Below, in pieces: positions 1 to 8,560 of a stretch of DNA of 64,000 nt. Both the position numbers and the translations under genes were made by a program. The number at the start of each line of letters is the position of its first letter. Within the stretch, counting starts at the first letter, position 1. The notes below the pieces were generated by a model. The model was given only the letters and a program-made list of their open reading frames with translations, was not told where the DNA came from and did no database searches. Origin of the DNA: Ardenticatenaceae bacterium (GTDB lineage Bacteria; Chloroflexota; Anaerolineae; Promineifilales; Promineifilaceae); NCBI GenBank assembly GCA_020634415.1, contig JACKBT010000011.1:1-64000 (forward strand), read 5' to 3'.

Positions 1-1102
1 GCAGGTTGGGGCCGAGGGCTAGCAGGATGGTGAGGGCGGCTAACAGCAGCCAAAACCAGCTTTTGCGCCAGCGAAAGATGGCGGCGGTGAGGAGGAGAAG
101 CAGGGCTGTGTAGCCGATGGATGGGGTAAAGTTTTTGTTGATGCTGAAGTTGTCATAAAGTTGGAAGGCGGCTTCGCCCCAGAGGGGGTGGTAGCGGTTG
201 GGGACGAAGTAGGCGAGGAGGTCGGTTTGGTTGGGGCTTTCTTCGGCGAGGGTGGTGGTGGTGCTGGCGGGGCTGAACTGGGCTATGAGGATGGGGGTGG
301 CAAGGGGGGCCATGAGGATGGCGGCGAGGATGCCTGCCGCAGCGAGGCGTAGGAGAATGGGGCGGGTAAGTGGCTGCTGTGAGAGTTGATAGAGCAGGTA
401 GCAGCTGAGGGGCAGGAGGCTGATGACGAGTAGCTGCCAGCGGGTGAGGCCGATGAGGGTGAGGGAAACGGCCGTGTATATGACTTCTCTCTTGGGTTTT
501 ATTTGGCGGCGAGATTGGAGATTGGAGACTGGAAACTGGAGACTGGGGCGTAAGGGGCTTTGTTGATAGTCTCCGGTCCCTAGTCTCCAGTCTCCTTTTA
601 TCAGGCGGCGCAGGTGGAGCATGGCGAGGGGGATCCAGCTGATGAGGATGAGGTTGGGGTGGTTGTGGTGGGAGAGGGTGTAGGGCCAGAAGCCGCAGAC
701 GAGACCGCCGATGAAAGCGGCCGTTTCTGAGGCTGTTTCTTCACGGGCGAAGAGGTAGAAGGCGAAGGCGTTAAAGGTGAAGTTGGCGATGAAGACGAGG
801 GAGTAGGCGGCTGCGCCGCCGATGAGGGCTTGCAGGGGCAGCCAGATGGCGATGTGTACCCAGGCGATGTTGTGGGTTAGGAGGGACACGCCGTTGGGGT
901 AGTAGAGTTGGTGGGTGTAGAAGGGGTTGCTGCCGGAGAGGAGGGCTGTTTTGACCCATTGGAATGTCCACAGGTGGTTGAGGGCATCGCCTTCGCTGCC
1001 GGGGATGTGGGTGGTGAGGTGGGTGAGGGTGGGTTGGGTGATAACGGCCGTTAGCAGGGCATAAACGCCCAAAACGAGCCAGGTTCGTTGTTGGGAGGAC
1101 AT
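1..1102 (-). CDS. Multi-pass membrane glycosyltransferase-like protein (partial, C-terminus beyond window)
   Basis: The reading frame is open from an ATG at 1102 down to base 1 with no stop, so about 367 residues are visible and the C-terminus is missing. It starts MSSQQRTWLVLG and contains repeated hydrophobic segments; an early acidic stretch (GSEGDALNHLWTFQW, about residues 35-50) resembles the first periplasmic loop of GT-C/PMT-type lipid-linked-sugar glycosyltransferases. I infer an integral membrane sugar transferase but cannot name the substrate. Around residues 168-197 the frame runs through the (GGAGACT)n repeat, giving a hydrophilic low-complexity insert between membrane segments. 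Alternative: a related YfhO-like or DUF-type membrane protein. Confidence 0.7.
   Translation of the reverse strand, partial: MSSQQRTWLVLGVYALLTAVITQPTLTHLTTHIPGSEGDALNHLWTFQWVKTALLSGSNPFYTHQLYYPNGVSLLTHNIAWVHIAIWLPLQALIGGAAAYSLVFIANFTFNAFAFYLFAREETASETAAFIGGLVCGFWPYTLSHHNHPNLILISWIPLAMLHLRRLIKGDWRLGTGDYQQSPLRPSLQFPVSNLQSRRQIKPKREVIYTAVSLTLIGLTRWQLLVISLLPLSCYLLYQLSQQPLTRPILLRLAAAGILAAILMAPLATPILIAQFSPASTTTTLAEESPNQTDLLAYFVPNRYHPLWGEAAFQLYDNFSINKNFTPSIGYTALLLLLTAAIFRWRKSWFWLLLAALTILLALGPNL
511..596. repeat. (GGAGACT)n inverted tandem repeat inside a gene
   Basis: Tandem units of the type GGAGATT/GGAGACT/GGAAACT on one side (511-547) and the complementary AGTCTCC units on the other (about 567-596) form a long imperfect hairpin within the membrane protein gene. 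The frame stays open across it. The same family recurs at 39114-39170, 43846-43897, 45168-45234, 48096-48133, 48811-48878, 50066-50095 and 50694-50713. Confidence 0.8.
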
Positions 1103-1134
1103 GGTGATTATTGTACAGGAGAGTAGAACTGGGG

Positions 1135-1178
1135 AAACGTAAAACGTAACTGAAATGCTGATGTTTTACGTTTTACAC
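1135..1178. repeat. AAAACGTA-type inverted repeat, intergenic
   Basis: AACGTAAAACGTAAC on the left is mirrored by GTTTTACGTTTTAC on the right. Close relatives lie at 13384-13434, 19153-19193 and 36986-37033, always between genes. It separates the divergent membrane protein and LCP genes here. Confidence 0.7.
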
Positions 1179-1185
1179 CCATAAA

Positions 1186-1213
1186 TTGCCATCATTTTTG
1201 CCCATGTTATAAT
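1186..1213 (+). promoter_or_regulatory. Sigma-70-type promoter of the LCP gene
   Basis: TTGCCA at 1186-1191, a 16-base spacer, and a perfect TATAAT at 1208-1213 lie 27 bases upstream of the chosen ATG at 1240, implying a short leader. The ribosome-binding site is weak. Confidence 0.6.
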
Positions 1214-1239
1214 GCCTGACGCGAAATGGGTTGACAATT

Positions 1240-2685
1240 ATGGTATCGGATTCACAAAAACGTCGTTCTCGTTCCGGCATTCGCCTCCCTTTGTGGGCGT
1301 TAATCATTATTGCATTAGGGCTTTTGGCGGCTTTTATTGCCGGTTCTGTGGGGCTGTTTCGCCTGGTGCAGCAGCAGGTGATGGCGACGGGGAATATTAT
1401 TGATCCTGATTTTAGTGCGGTGGTGGAGCCAGAGGTGGGGGCGCCAGCGGTGGTGGATGCGCCTTCTGTGTCTGTGGTTGAGGAGCAGCCGGCGGTGGTG
1501 GGAACGCCGGTGCTGGTGGAGTCGTCGAAGCCGTGGGATGGGACGGAGCGGGTGACGGTGTTGATGCTGGGTATTGACCAGCGCTGTGACCAGTCGGGGC
1601 CGACGCATACGGATACGATGATGTTGGTGACGGTGGACCCGGTGGCTTTGTCGGCGGCTGTTTTGTCTTTGCCGCGTGATTTGTGGGTGGAGATTCCGGG
1701 TTTTGGCCTGGATCGTATTAATCAGGCGAATTATTTGGGGGAGGCGTATGAGTACCCTGGGGGGGGGCCGGCGTTGGCTGTGGAAACTGTGGAGGCGACG
1801 CTGGGGATTCCCATTAATTATTATGTTGCTGTCAATTTTGATGCTTTTGTGGAGGTTGTTGACTTAATTGGGGGGATTGAAATAGATGTGCCTGAGGCTA
1901 TTGATGATCCTGATTACCCTGACAGGTGTTATGGGTTTGATCCATTTTCTATTGAGGCTGGAACGCACCAGATGGATGGGACGACGGCTTTGAAGTATGC
2001 TCGGACGCGGGCTACTTTTGGTGGTGATGTGGATCGTGCGGGTCGGCAGCAGGCGGTGGTGTTGGCTGTGCGTGAGCAGGTGCTGCGTTTGGATATGGTG
2101 CCGCAGTTGATGCGTCAGGCACCGGAGTTGTGGCAGACGTTTCAGAATAATGTCCGCACGAATATGTCGGTTGATGAGGTGTTGCAGTTGGCGTTGTTGG
2201 TTCAGGATGTTCCGCGTGAGCAGATTCATACGGCCGTTATTGATTATAACTATGTTTATAATGAGACGACACCGGACGGCCGTCAGGTGCTTGTGCCGAT
2301 CCGGGATAAGATTCGCCAGTTGCGCGATGATTTGTTCGCCCCACCAGCCGTACCCACACCTGTGATTGAGGATTTACCGGTGTTGATGGCGCAGGAGGCT
2401 GCACGGGTGGCTGTGTACAATGGAACGGCCGTTTTTGGACTGGCTGGCGAGACACAGACCTATTTGCAGGATTTTGGCTTCAACATCACGGAAGTTGGTA
2501 ATGCGGATGCCGCTACTTACCGCACGACACAGGTGATTGATTATGGATCTCACCCTTATACAGTCCAGTACCTCATTCAGCGATTGCAAATCCCCCCCCT
2601 AAATGTCAGCAACGGCCGTAATCCTGACGGCGACTTCGATGTGCTGATCATCCTCGGTGATGATTGGCGAGTCCCTGGCTCGTAA
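1240..2685 (+). CDS. LytR-CpsA-Psr (LCP) family cell-wall polymer ligase with LytR_C domain
   Basis: LCP proteins transfer lipid-linked anionic or capsular glycopolymers to peptidoglycan on the outer face of the membrane. A Lys/Arg-rich cytoplasmic tip is followed by one membrane anchor (about residues 15-40), then the LCP domain with the strand VTVLMLGIDQR, the Asp/Arg-containing DTMMLVTVDP and LPRDLWVEI motifs, NQANYLGEAYEYPGGGP, and the KYARTRATFGGDVDRAGRQQ active-site segment. A C-terminal LytR_C-like domain follows (RVAVYNGTAVFGLAGETQTY to VLIILGDDW). ATG 1240 is preferred to an in-frame TTG three codons earlier because it follows the promoter at the right distance. It fits with the other cell-envelope genes in the window. 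Family assignment is firm; the polymer is unknown. Confidence 0.88.
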   Translation: MVSDSQKRRSRSGIRLPLWALIIIALGLLAAFIAGSVGLFRLVQQQVMATGNIIDPDFSAVVEPEVGAPAVVDAPSVSVVEEQPAVVGTPVLVESSKPWDGTERVTVLMLGIDQRCDQSGPTHTDTMMLVTVDPVALSAAVLSLPRDLWVEIPGFGLDRINQANYLGEAYEYPGGGPALAVETVEATLGIPINYYVAVNFDAFVEVVDLIGGIEIDVPEAIDDPDYPDRCYGFDPFSIEAGTHQMDGTTALKYARTRATFGGDVDRAGRQQAVVLAVREQVLRLDMVPQLMRQAPELWQTFQNNVRTNMSVDEVLQLALLVQDVPREQIHTAVIDYNYVYNETTPDGRQVLVPIRDKIRQLRDDLFAPPAVPTPVIEDLPVLMAQEAARVAVYNGTAVFGLAGETQTYLQDFGFNITEVGNADAATYRTTQVIDYGSHPYTVQYLIQRLQIPPLNVSNGRNPDGDFDVLIILGDDWRVPGS

Positions 2686-2739
2686 CAGCACAGCGGGATA
2701 TTGGTAAGACACAACCTTCTCGAAGGGTTGTAACTGTTT

Positions 2740-2796
2740 GTAGCTGAGTAATTAGATAGTTGGGTAATGGGTAATTGCTCAATTGTTTAATTGCTT
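2740..2796. repeat. GTAATTG-type tandem repeat, intergenic
   Basis: Short AT-rich units of the type GGTAATTG and TTAATTGC are clustered between the LCP and lipoprotein genes. The family recurs at 7604-7652, 9348-9389, 17523-17596, 18498-18535, 18821-18850, 20922-20941, 21391-21422 (inside rpiB) and 36780-36806. Confidence 0.6.
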
Positions 2797-2851
2797 GTTT
2801 ACGTTTCCCTTCGAGCTTTCTGGCGACCAATACCCAGTTAGGGAGGAAGTG

Positions 2852-4993
2852 ATGAAGAAGAGAGACTGGCCTTATTTAATATTGGGGTTTCTGCTGACGA
2901 CGGTTGTGGCTTGTCGGCCGATTACAGAGGAGGACCCGAATATCGTTTCAACGGAGTCGGCGGCGACTAGTGTGGCGACGGCAATTGCCAGCCAACCGAC
3001 GATGACGGCGACTGTGCCTGTGCCTGAACCGACCCTTACGCCTACGCCGCTGCCGACTGTGCCTTTGCTGCCAACGGCCGTGCCTACGCGTGACCCGGTT
3101 TTGGATTGGCAGCGGGTGGGGAGTGAGGTGACTGGTTTGCAGGTGGCTGTGCCGCCGGATTGGCTGAATTTGTCGTCGCAGTTGGATGTGGCGGCGGCGA
3201 CGAACCAGTTGGGGGTGACGACGCTGTTTTTGGTGGATGCGGAACGGACGGGGGCCAGTTTGTTGTCGGGTAAGGAGATTGGGATGGGAGCGTTCGTGAT
3301 GGGGGTGATGAACAGCCAGGATTTGCCGGTGGATAGTCCGCGTAGTGGGTTGAATATGTTGTTGTCGCAGTTGGCAACGGCCGTTGTGCGGGAGGTGGAG
3401 GCGATAACGGCCGATTCTCCGTCGGGTACGGTGGCGGGGGCTATGGCCGATATTATTGGTGATCCGGTGGGCTTTCCTATTGTGGCGGGGCAGGATTTTC
3501 AGATGCGCTTGCTGCTGTTTTCGATTGGGCAGGATAGTGCTACGGGGCTGTCTACGCAGGCTATTTTGTTGATGGGTACCACGATTGATAAGTGGGCGCA
3601 GTTTGATGCTTTGTTTGACCAGATTATGAATACTGTGGTTGTTTATAATGTGCAGTCGAATTTTGCCATTGGCGGCGGGCAGGCGAGTATTGTGGGGGAG
3701 CTGCCTAATGGGGAGCCGGTGCGGGCGGCTTTAGCGGCGGGGGTTCAGGATATTTGGACGTTTAGTGCGCGAGACGGCCGTTATGCGACGCTGGCCCTTA
3801 GTACAGAGTTGGCTGACTTGGATTTGCGCTTGACGATTGTGGATGCTTCGGGCCAGGTGGTGGCGATGGTGGATAATGGGTATACGGGTGATACGGAGAT
3901 TGCGGCGGATGTGTTGTTGGTGCAAGACGGCCGTTATTTTGTGGAAGTGGAAGATTTTTTTGATAGTGCTGGCCGCTATGAGTTGAGCCTGAGTTTGAGT
4001 GATGAGCCATTATACAGCGGCGGCGGGCGCATTTTGCTCGGACAAACGATTCAAAGTGTGCTGCCGCCAGGCCAACATCTGTGGCAGTTTGAGGGAACAG
4101 CAGGGGAGACGGTGAGTATTGTGCTGATTCCTGATGATGAGCGGATGGATGGGATTTTGAATTTGTATGGGCCAGACGGCCGTCGCCTGGCTGCGCTGGA
4201 TGAGGGGTTTAGTGGGGATGCCGAGCTGATTTCTGGTTTTGAACTGCCTGTGACGGGGGAATACACCATTCTTGTCACTAGTTTTGCCGATGTTGGCGGG
4301 GCCTATTCCCTGTCACTTAATGAAGGGGGCGAAGTAACCCAGAACTTTTATGAGGCTGGTGATCTGGTTTATGGAGATGTGCTTGAGGAAAGTTTGCAGT
4401 CGTTAGAAGTGCATACCTGGTATTTTACGGGTCAGGCTGGGGATCGGGTGACGGTGAAGGTGATGCCGCTTGATCCCTGGTTGGATGTGGAGGTCTGGCT
4501 GTTGGATGCGAATGTGGAGCGTTTGGCAACCCAGGATGAGTTTTTGACGGGCGAGGTGGAGTTGGTTGACATAACCTTGCCGGCTGCGGGGCAGTATATC
4601 ATCTTGGTGCGTGATTATTTTGGTGAAGCTGGCCGTTATGAGATTACTCTGAATGGGGTAACGGCACAGCCGCCTTCTTTGGCTGGGAATTTGACTTATG
4701 GGGAGTCGGTGGCAACGGCTTTGCTGCCGGGAATGCCTGTTTATTGGCTGTTTGCGGGCCATGAGGGGGATGTGATTGATGTGACGCTGACACCTGTGGG
4801 GGATGTGGATTTTCTGTTTCGTTTGCAGGACCCAAACGGGAATGTGGTGATGGAGGTGGATGAGGCGTCGCTGGGTAATGTGGAGCAGTTGTTGGGCTTG
4901 ACGTTAACGGCCGATGGCAATTGGCGCATTGTGGTGGATACGTTTTTTGCGGAGGGTGGTTCGTATTCGCTGCTGGTTGAAAGTGGAAATTAG
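2852..4993 (+). CDS. Lipoprotein with tandem PPC-like beta-sandwich modules
   Basis: The product (713 residues) starts MKKRDWPYLILGFLL and has a lipobox ending in VVAC, followed by a Thr/Pro-rich spacer (PTLTPTPLPTVP), so it is predicted to be lipid-anchored outside the cell. An alpha/beta-looking N-terminal part (about residues 75-280) precedes four similar beta modules of about 100 residues, each with a pattern such as LPVTGEYTILV or VQDGRYFVEVED followed by G-x-Y-x-L-S-L, typical of pre-peptidase C-terminal (PPC) domains. ATG 2852 is chosen over an upstream in-frame start at 2783 because GGGAGGA sits at 2841-2847 and it restores a signal peptide. Role unknown; probably surface binding or scaffolding. 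Confidence 0.75.
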   Translation: MKKRDWPYLILGFLLTTVVACRPITEEDPNIVSTESAATSVATAIASQPTMTATVPVPEPTLTPTPLPTVPLLPTAVPTRDPVLDWQRVGSEVTGLQVAVPPDWLNLSSQLDVAAATNQLGVTTLFLVDAERTGASLLSGKEIGMGAFVMGVMNSQDLPVDSPRSGLNMLLSQLATAVVREVEAITADSPSGTVAGAMADIIGDPVGFPIVAGQDFQMRLLLFSIGQDSATGLSTQAILLMGTTIDKWAQFDALFDQIMNTVVVYNVQSNFAIGGGQASIVGELPNGEPVRAALAAGVQDIWTFSARDGRYATLALSTELADLDLRLTIVDASGQVVAMVDNGYTGDTEIAADVLLVQDGRYFVEVEDFFDSAGRYELSLSLSDEPLYSGGGRILLGQTIQSVLPPGQHLWQFEGTAGETVSIVLIPDDERMDGILNLYGPDGRRLAALDEGFSGDAELISGFELPVTGEYTILVTSFADVGGAYSLSLNEGGEVTQNFYEAGDLVYGDVLEESLQSLEVHTWYFTGQAGDRVTVKVMPLDPWLDVEVWLLDANVERLATQDEFLTGEVELVDITLPAAGQYIILVRDYFGEAGRYEITLNGVTAQPPSLAGNLTYGESVATALLPGMPVYWLFAGHEGDVIDVTLTPVGDVDFLFRLQDPNGNVVMEVDEASLGNVEQLLGLTLTADGNWRIVVDTFFAEGGSYSLLVESGN

Positions 4994-5013
4994 GCCACTT
5001 CTGGCATGATGGG

Positions 5014-5817
5014 TTAATGGTTTTGCAGGAAATCGAGCCGGGTGAGGTTTTGGCTGCAACTGGCTCTGGTTTGGATGGTGTAGACTTGGGAAACGGCCGT
5101 TCCACTGGCCGTTTCTAGCTGCACACTATACTCCCGTACCGTTGGCGCATTAAAGAGAAATTGTTCCCAGCCCGAGGGGCTATATGCGGGTGCGCCGCCA
5201 ACCACCACGCGCTCATCCAGGCCATTGCCCCACACATGCACACGGTAACTGCCCACAGCCACAGGATTGCGATTTAAGTCCAACACCTCGCCAGCAATAC
5301 CCATCCAGTCGCAGCCGGCACTGTTGGCCGAATTTTGCAGGTAAAACGGGCTGGTGTCGGACTTGGTGAAGGGGAATGAGGCGCGGGTGGGGCTTGGTGT
5401 GGGTGTGGGGCCAGGCGGTGTGGGTGTGCCTGTTTCGGTGGGGGTTGCTGTGGGTGTAAAGGTGGGTGTGATGGTGGGTAAGGTGGGGGAAGGGGTGGGT
5501 GTTAAGGCGGGACGGCGAGTGTTGGTGGGAGCCGGGGTGCTGGTTGGTGCTTCGACGATGGGTGTCCAAGTAGCGATGAGGGCGGGTGTGGGTGTGTCTG
5601 TAGTGGTGGGAATGACGGCAACGGCAGCAATGGTGGGCAGTTCTACTGGATTGTTGCTGCCTTGCAAGATGGCGAAGGGGGTATTGCTAAACAGGTCGGG
5701 GGCCAGGATGACGAGGCCCAGGAGGATGGCGGCAGCGATGGCAAATAGGATGAGTATGCCGGTTACCAGGTTGAGCAAACGCCCAAAGCAGCCTGTCTGT
5801 GGCCGTCGGTTGTTCAT
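5014..5817 (-). CDS. Membrane-anchored protein with Thr/Pro linker and C-terminal beta domain
   Basis: The N-terminus (MNNRRPQTGCFGRLLN) leads into one hydrophobic anchor (residues about 15-40). A long TPTPSPTLPTITPT-type linker follows (about residues 80-145), and then a beta-rich domain of about 115 residues containing two Cys (GCDWMGIAGEV and ASCSQNL). I do not recognise the C-terminal domain. The start codon directly abuts the stop of the foldase gene upstream, with no gap, so the two are very likely one transcript and may act together on the outer face of the membrane. Composition of the linker is typical of Chloroflexota surface proteins. Confidence 0.65.
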   Translation of the reverse strand: MNNRRPQTGCFGRLLNLVTGILILFAIAAAILLGLVILAPDLFSNTPFAILQGSNNPVELPTIAAVAVIPTTTDTPTPALIATWTPIVEAPTSTPAPTNTRRPALTPTPSPTLPTITPTFTPTATPTETGTPTPPGPTPTPSPTRASFPFTKSDTSPFYLQNSANSAGCDWMGIAGEVLDLNRNPVAVGSYRVHVWGNGLDERVVVGGAPAYSPSGWEQFLFNAPTVREYSVQLETASGTAVSQVYTIQTRASCSQNLTRLDFLQNH

Positions 5818-6828
5818 TTAGGCATCCACCAAAATGGTGATGTCGGCATTGGCTCGCTGCTGATCCAGCCATTCGAGGAAGGTTTGGGTGAGGAGGGTGT
5901 AGCGCATTTGGCTGGTTAACGGCCGTTGTTCATCACGTTCTATGGTCTGCACTAAAAAATAGGTAGTTTGGGCAGTGTCGGCATCGGTGACGGCAATCAC
6001 GTCACTCAGTTCGCCCGATTGCAGGTTAAAGGCGGCTTCGGCCACTTCTGGCACAGTCAGCGACCAGCGCGTGAAGAAGCCCAAATCACCACCTGCCTGG
6101 GCTGTGACCTGATCGAGAGAATATTGTTGGGCACGGAGGGCAAAGTCATCGCCATTTTGTAACTGTTGGTGCAAAGTTTGGGCCAGAGCCGGATCATCCA
6201 CCTGAATATAGCGAGCATGGACTTGTTCTACAGCAAAGGGGACACTTTCTGTTACTCTGGAGGCCATGAATTCCGTAGCCATATCTCGGGCAATGGCTTC
6301 TGTGAATTCATCTTCCGTATATTGATTGGCTTCTAGCCAGGCGGCAAAATTATCTGGCCCGCCAGCATCGTTGCGGAGTTCTTCCACTTTGGCAGCCACA
6401 ATGTCGGGGGTGATTTGGATGCCTTCGCGGGTGGCGGCTTGCAGAATGAGTTCCTTTTCGATGAGGGCATTGAGGACAACGCGTCGGTAATCAGCATCGG
6501 GTGCGCTGCCTAACTCGGACTGGGCCTGTTCGTAGCGGGCCAGTTCTTGCTCGTAGGTGGCAAGAAGGATGGGTTGGCCGTTGACGAGGGCGGCGAGGGC
6601 GGCCGTGGGCGTGGGTGTGGGGGGAACGGCCGTTGGGGCTTGTGTGGCTGGTGCGGGCAGGGTGGCTGGCGGGGTGATGGCAGCTTCGGGAGAAACGGCC
6701 GTGGCGACAGCCGCAGTTGGTGCCAATGTTGGTACTACTACACCATTGTTTTCCTTATTACCACATGCCGTTAAGAGGAGTAAAAATGTGAGGCCAAGTA
6801 GTGTAACTTGTCGAGTCATAAAATCCAT
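5818..6828 (-). CDS. PPIC-type peptidyl-prolyl isomerase / SurA-PrsA-like foldase lipoprotein
   Basis: Such foldases help secreted proteins fold outside the membrane. The sequence has a signal peptide with lipobox LLLTAC (around residue 21), a Thr/Pro/Ala-rich spacer, a SurA-like N-terminal helical region (NGQPILLATYEQELARYEQ, with EKELILQAATREGI), then a parvulin domain with VHARYIQVDDPALAQTL, GGDLGFFTRW and the LQSGELSDVI motif. Two in-frame starts are possible (6828 or 6819); neither has a strong ribosome-binding site. A promoter lies just upstream and the downstream beta-domain protein gene follows without a gap. Confidence 0.82.
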   Translation of the reverse strand: MDFMTRQVTLLGLTFLLLLTACGNKENNGVVVPTLAPTAAVATAVSPEAAITPPATLPAPATQAPTAVPPTPTPTAALAALVNGQPILLATYEQELARYEQAQSELGSAPDADYRRVVLNALIEKELILQAATREGIQITPDIVAAKVEELRNDAGGPDNFAAWLEANQYTEDEFTEAIARDMATEFMASRVTESVPFAVEQVHARYIQVDDPALAQTLHQQLQNGDDFALRAQQYSLDQVTAQAGGDLGFFTRWSLTVPEVAEAAFNLQSGELSDVIAVTDADTAQTTYFLVQTIERDEQRPLTSQMRYTLLTQTFLEWLDQQRANADITILVDA

Positions 6829-6851
6829 TACTTGTTTAAGTTGATGACAAG

Positions 6852-6879
6852 ATTATACCCATGCGCCCGATCAGGGCAA
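6852..6879 (-). promoter_or_regulatory. Promoter of the foldase gene
   Basis: Reading the minus strand, TTGCCC (6879-6874), a 16-base spacer and TATAAT (6857-6852) precede the start at 6828 by about 24 bases. The arrangement matches the other promoters found here. Confidence 0.55.
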
Positions 6880-6906
6880 AAGCAAGTAAGCAAAGGCTAA
6901 GGTGGT

Positions 6907-6952
6907 GCTGGTAGAAGATGGGGGGATTGCACTTTTTCCATCTTCTACCAGC
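6907..6952 (-). terminator. Perfect 15-bp hairpin after the small membrane protein gene
   Basis: GCTGGTAGAAGATGG at 6907-6921 and its exact complement at 6938-6952 form a 15-bp stem with a 16-base loop, three bases past the stop of the gene at 6955. No U-tract follows, so it may stabilise or end the transcript rather than be a classical intrinsic terminator. Confidence 0.55.
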
Positions 6953-6954
6953 CG

Positions 6955-7155
6955 CTAACTCATCAGGCTAAAAACGTAGACTGCACCCACAATGAGCAAA
7001 ATGGTGAAACAACCTACGCGGAATAGCGTGGCCGTTAATTTTAGAGCGACACGCCCCACGATGAGCAGTACCAATAGAATAATGGCCAGTGTTACGATAC
7101 GGGTCAATTCGGCACTCGTCAGTCCAATCATATTCAATAAAGCATCCATATTCAT
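6955..7155 (-). CDS. Small membrane protein, two predicted helices
   Basis: This is a 66-residue protein starting MNMDALLNMIGLTSAEL with two hydrophobic stretches (about residues 17-37 and 48-64). I do not recognise the family. The start at 7155 is preferred to an upstream in-frame start at 7305 because GGAAAGGAAAT lies directly ahead of it and the extra N-terminus is polar and unlike a protein leader. It is a single gene ended by a hairpin. Function unknown. Confidence 0.55.
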   Translation of the reverse strand: MNMDALLNMIGLTSAELTRIVTLAIILLVLLIVGRVALKLTATLFRVGCFTILLIVGAVYVFSLMS

Positions 7156-7298
7156 TTCCTTTCCATAGATAGTTGTAAGGGTATTATAACGATTTGGCGG
7201 ATCGTTTTGGCAACGTACAGACGTGAATATGCCTTCGTTTTGCCTTTGCTCATCTTTATTATCGGCAGACAAAGGGTGTTTTCGCGGCTGGTTTGTGC

Positions 7299-7326
7299 TT
7301 GACACCTAATCGAGTGGGGTTATAAT
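7299..7326 (+). promoter_or_regulatory. Consensus promoter of rpmF
   Basis: A perfect TTGACA (7299-7304), 16-base spacer and perfect TATAAT (7321-7326). This is the best promoter match in the window, fitting a highly expressed ribosomal protein gene. Confidence 0.8.
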
Positions 7327-7334
7327 TACCCTTC

Positions 7335-7360
7335 GCGGCGCAAAGCCGCTTGTTTTTTGT
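7335..7360 (+). promoter_or_regulatory. Leader hairpin plus T-tract ahead of rpmF (possible attenuator)
   Basis: Immediately after the predicted transcription start, GCGGC (7335-7339) pairs with GCCGC (7345-7349) and is followed by TTGTTTTTTG. This has the form of a short intrinsic terminator in the 5' leader, about 40 bases ahead of the rpmF start. Regulation by attenuation is an inference. Confidence 0.4.
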
Positions 7361-7397
7361 TTGGATACTGTAAATTTTTGCTGAGAGGATGTAAATC

Positions 7398-7583
7398 ATG
7401 GGTGCTCTTCCTAAACGTAAAATATCAAAATCCCGCCGCGATAAGCGACGGACGCATGATGCTTTGACATCGTATCATTTGGTGCCGTGTTCTGAATGCG
7501 GACAAATGCACCGTTCGCATCATGTTTGCCTCAATTGTGGCACGTACAAAGGGATTCAAGTTTTACCAGATAGTCGAGAATAA
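7398..7583 (+). CDS. rpmF: 50S ribosomal protein L32
   Basis: This 61-residue basic protein begins MGALPKRKISKSRRDKRRTH, the typical L32 N-terminus, and carries the zinc ribbon CSEC-x10-CLNC (VPCSECGQMHRSHHVCLNC), so it is the zinc-binding form. It sits on the outer rim of the large subunit. GAGAGG at about 7382-7387 serves as ribosome-binding site. rpmF lies directly upstream of fabD and fabG, the classical link between ribosome and fatty-acid genes in bacteria, although a terminator separates it from fabD. Confidence 0.95.
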   Translation: MGALPKRKISKSRRDKRRTHDALTSYHLVPCSECGQMHRSHHVCLNCGTYKGIQVLPDSRE

Positions 7584-7606
7584 GGCCGCCTAGACGGCCT
7601 TTTTTG
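7583..7606 (+). terminator. Intrinsic terminator after rpmF
   Basis: AAGGCCG and CGGCCTT form a stem around a CCTAGA loop, followed by TTTT. The stem overlaps the last base of the rpmF stop codon. Confidence 0.75.
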
Positions 7607-7654
7607 TAATTGTGTAATTATTCAATTACGCAGTTACCCGTTTTCAATTACCAA

Positions 7655-8560
7655 ATGAGTACGGCTTTTTTATTTCCCGGTCAGGGATCACAGCATGTGG
7701 GAATGGGGCTGGATTTATATGAATCTTCCCCAGAAGCACATGCTGTTTTTGATCAGGCTGATGAACAGTTAGGTTTTGCGCTCTCTAAGCTCTGTTTTGA
7801 AGGGCCTTTGGCGGCGCTGACGGATACGGTGAATCAACAGCCAGCTTTGTTTGTGACGAGTATGGCGATGCTGCGCACAATGGAGGCGCGGGGGTGGGAA
7901 CGGCCGTCTTACATGGCTGGTCACAGTTTGGGCGAATTATCTGCTCTGGCCGCTGCTGGCAGCCTGACTTTTAGTGATGGGCTGACATTGGTACGGCGGC
8001 GTGGCGAGTTGATGAAAGAGGCGGGGGAGCGTGAGCCGGGGGCTATGGCCGCTATTTTGGCGCTGGATGCTGATGTGGTGAAATCTGTATGTGCCGAGGC
8101 GGGCGCGGCGGTGGGACGGCCGATTCAATTGGCGAATGATAACTGCCCTGGGCAGATCGTGATTTCGGGGGATGCGGAGGCTTTGGACAAGGCGATGGTT
8201 TTGGCTGAAACGGCTGGGGCGCGTAAGGTGGTGAAACTGCCCATTAGTATTGCTGCCCATTCGGCGTTGATGGCTTCGGCTTCGGCGGCTTTTGCGGAGG
8301 CTGTGGCGGCTACGCCTGTGGCGGTGCCGCAGGTGCCGGTTATTGGGAATGTGACGGGACGGCCGTTAACCACACCGGATGAAATTCGCGCCGAACTGGA
8401 AGCCCAACTGACATCGGCTGTGGCCTGGACAGATTCCATGCAATATCTGCTCGAACAAGGTGTGGATACGTTTGTAGAAGTCGGATCGGGTGATGTGTTA
8501 CTGGGTCTGATGAAGCGGATTGATCGCAAGGCACAGCGGGTTAAGTTTGAGATGGGGTAG
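7655..8560 (+). CDS. fabD: Malonyl-CoA:ACP transacylase
   Basis: FabD loads malonyl groups onto acyl carrier protein for type II fatty-acid synthesis in the cytoplasm. The 301-residue product starts MSTAFLFPGQGSQHVGMG, with the classical FPGQGSQ motif, the nucleophile motif GHSLGE (AGHSLGELSAL, Ser near residue 89), and the later ANDNCPGQIVISG and AAHSALM segments that carry the catalytic His. The start at 7655 is chosen over one at 7610 because the upstream residues are encoded by the AT-rich tandem repeat and the family begins at this Met. It is followed directly by fabG. Confidence 0.95.
   Translation: MSTAFLFPGQGSQHVGMGLDLYESSPEAHAVFDQADEQLGFALSKLCFEGPLAALTDTVNQQPALFVTSMAMLRTMEARGWERPSYMAGHSLGELSALAAAGSLTFSDGLTLVRRRGELMKEAGEREPGAMAAILALDADVVKSVCAEAGAAVGRPIQLANDNCPGQIVISGDAEALDKAMVLAETAGARKVVKLPISIAAHSALMASASAAFAEAVAATPVAVPQVPVIGNVTGRPLTTPDEIRAELEAQLTSAVAWTDSMQYLLEQGVDTFVEVGSGDVLLGLMKRIDRKAQRVKFEMG

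Noticed and set aside
5354..5821. 155-codon plus-strand frame rich in Val/Gly
   Set aside because: It is the complement of the Thr/Pro linker of the minus-strand gene; low-complexity translation.
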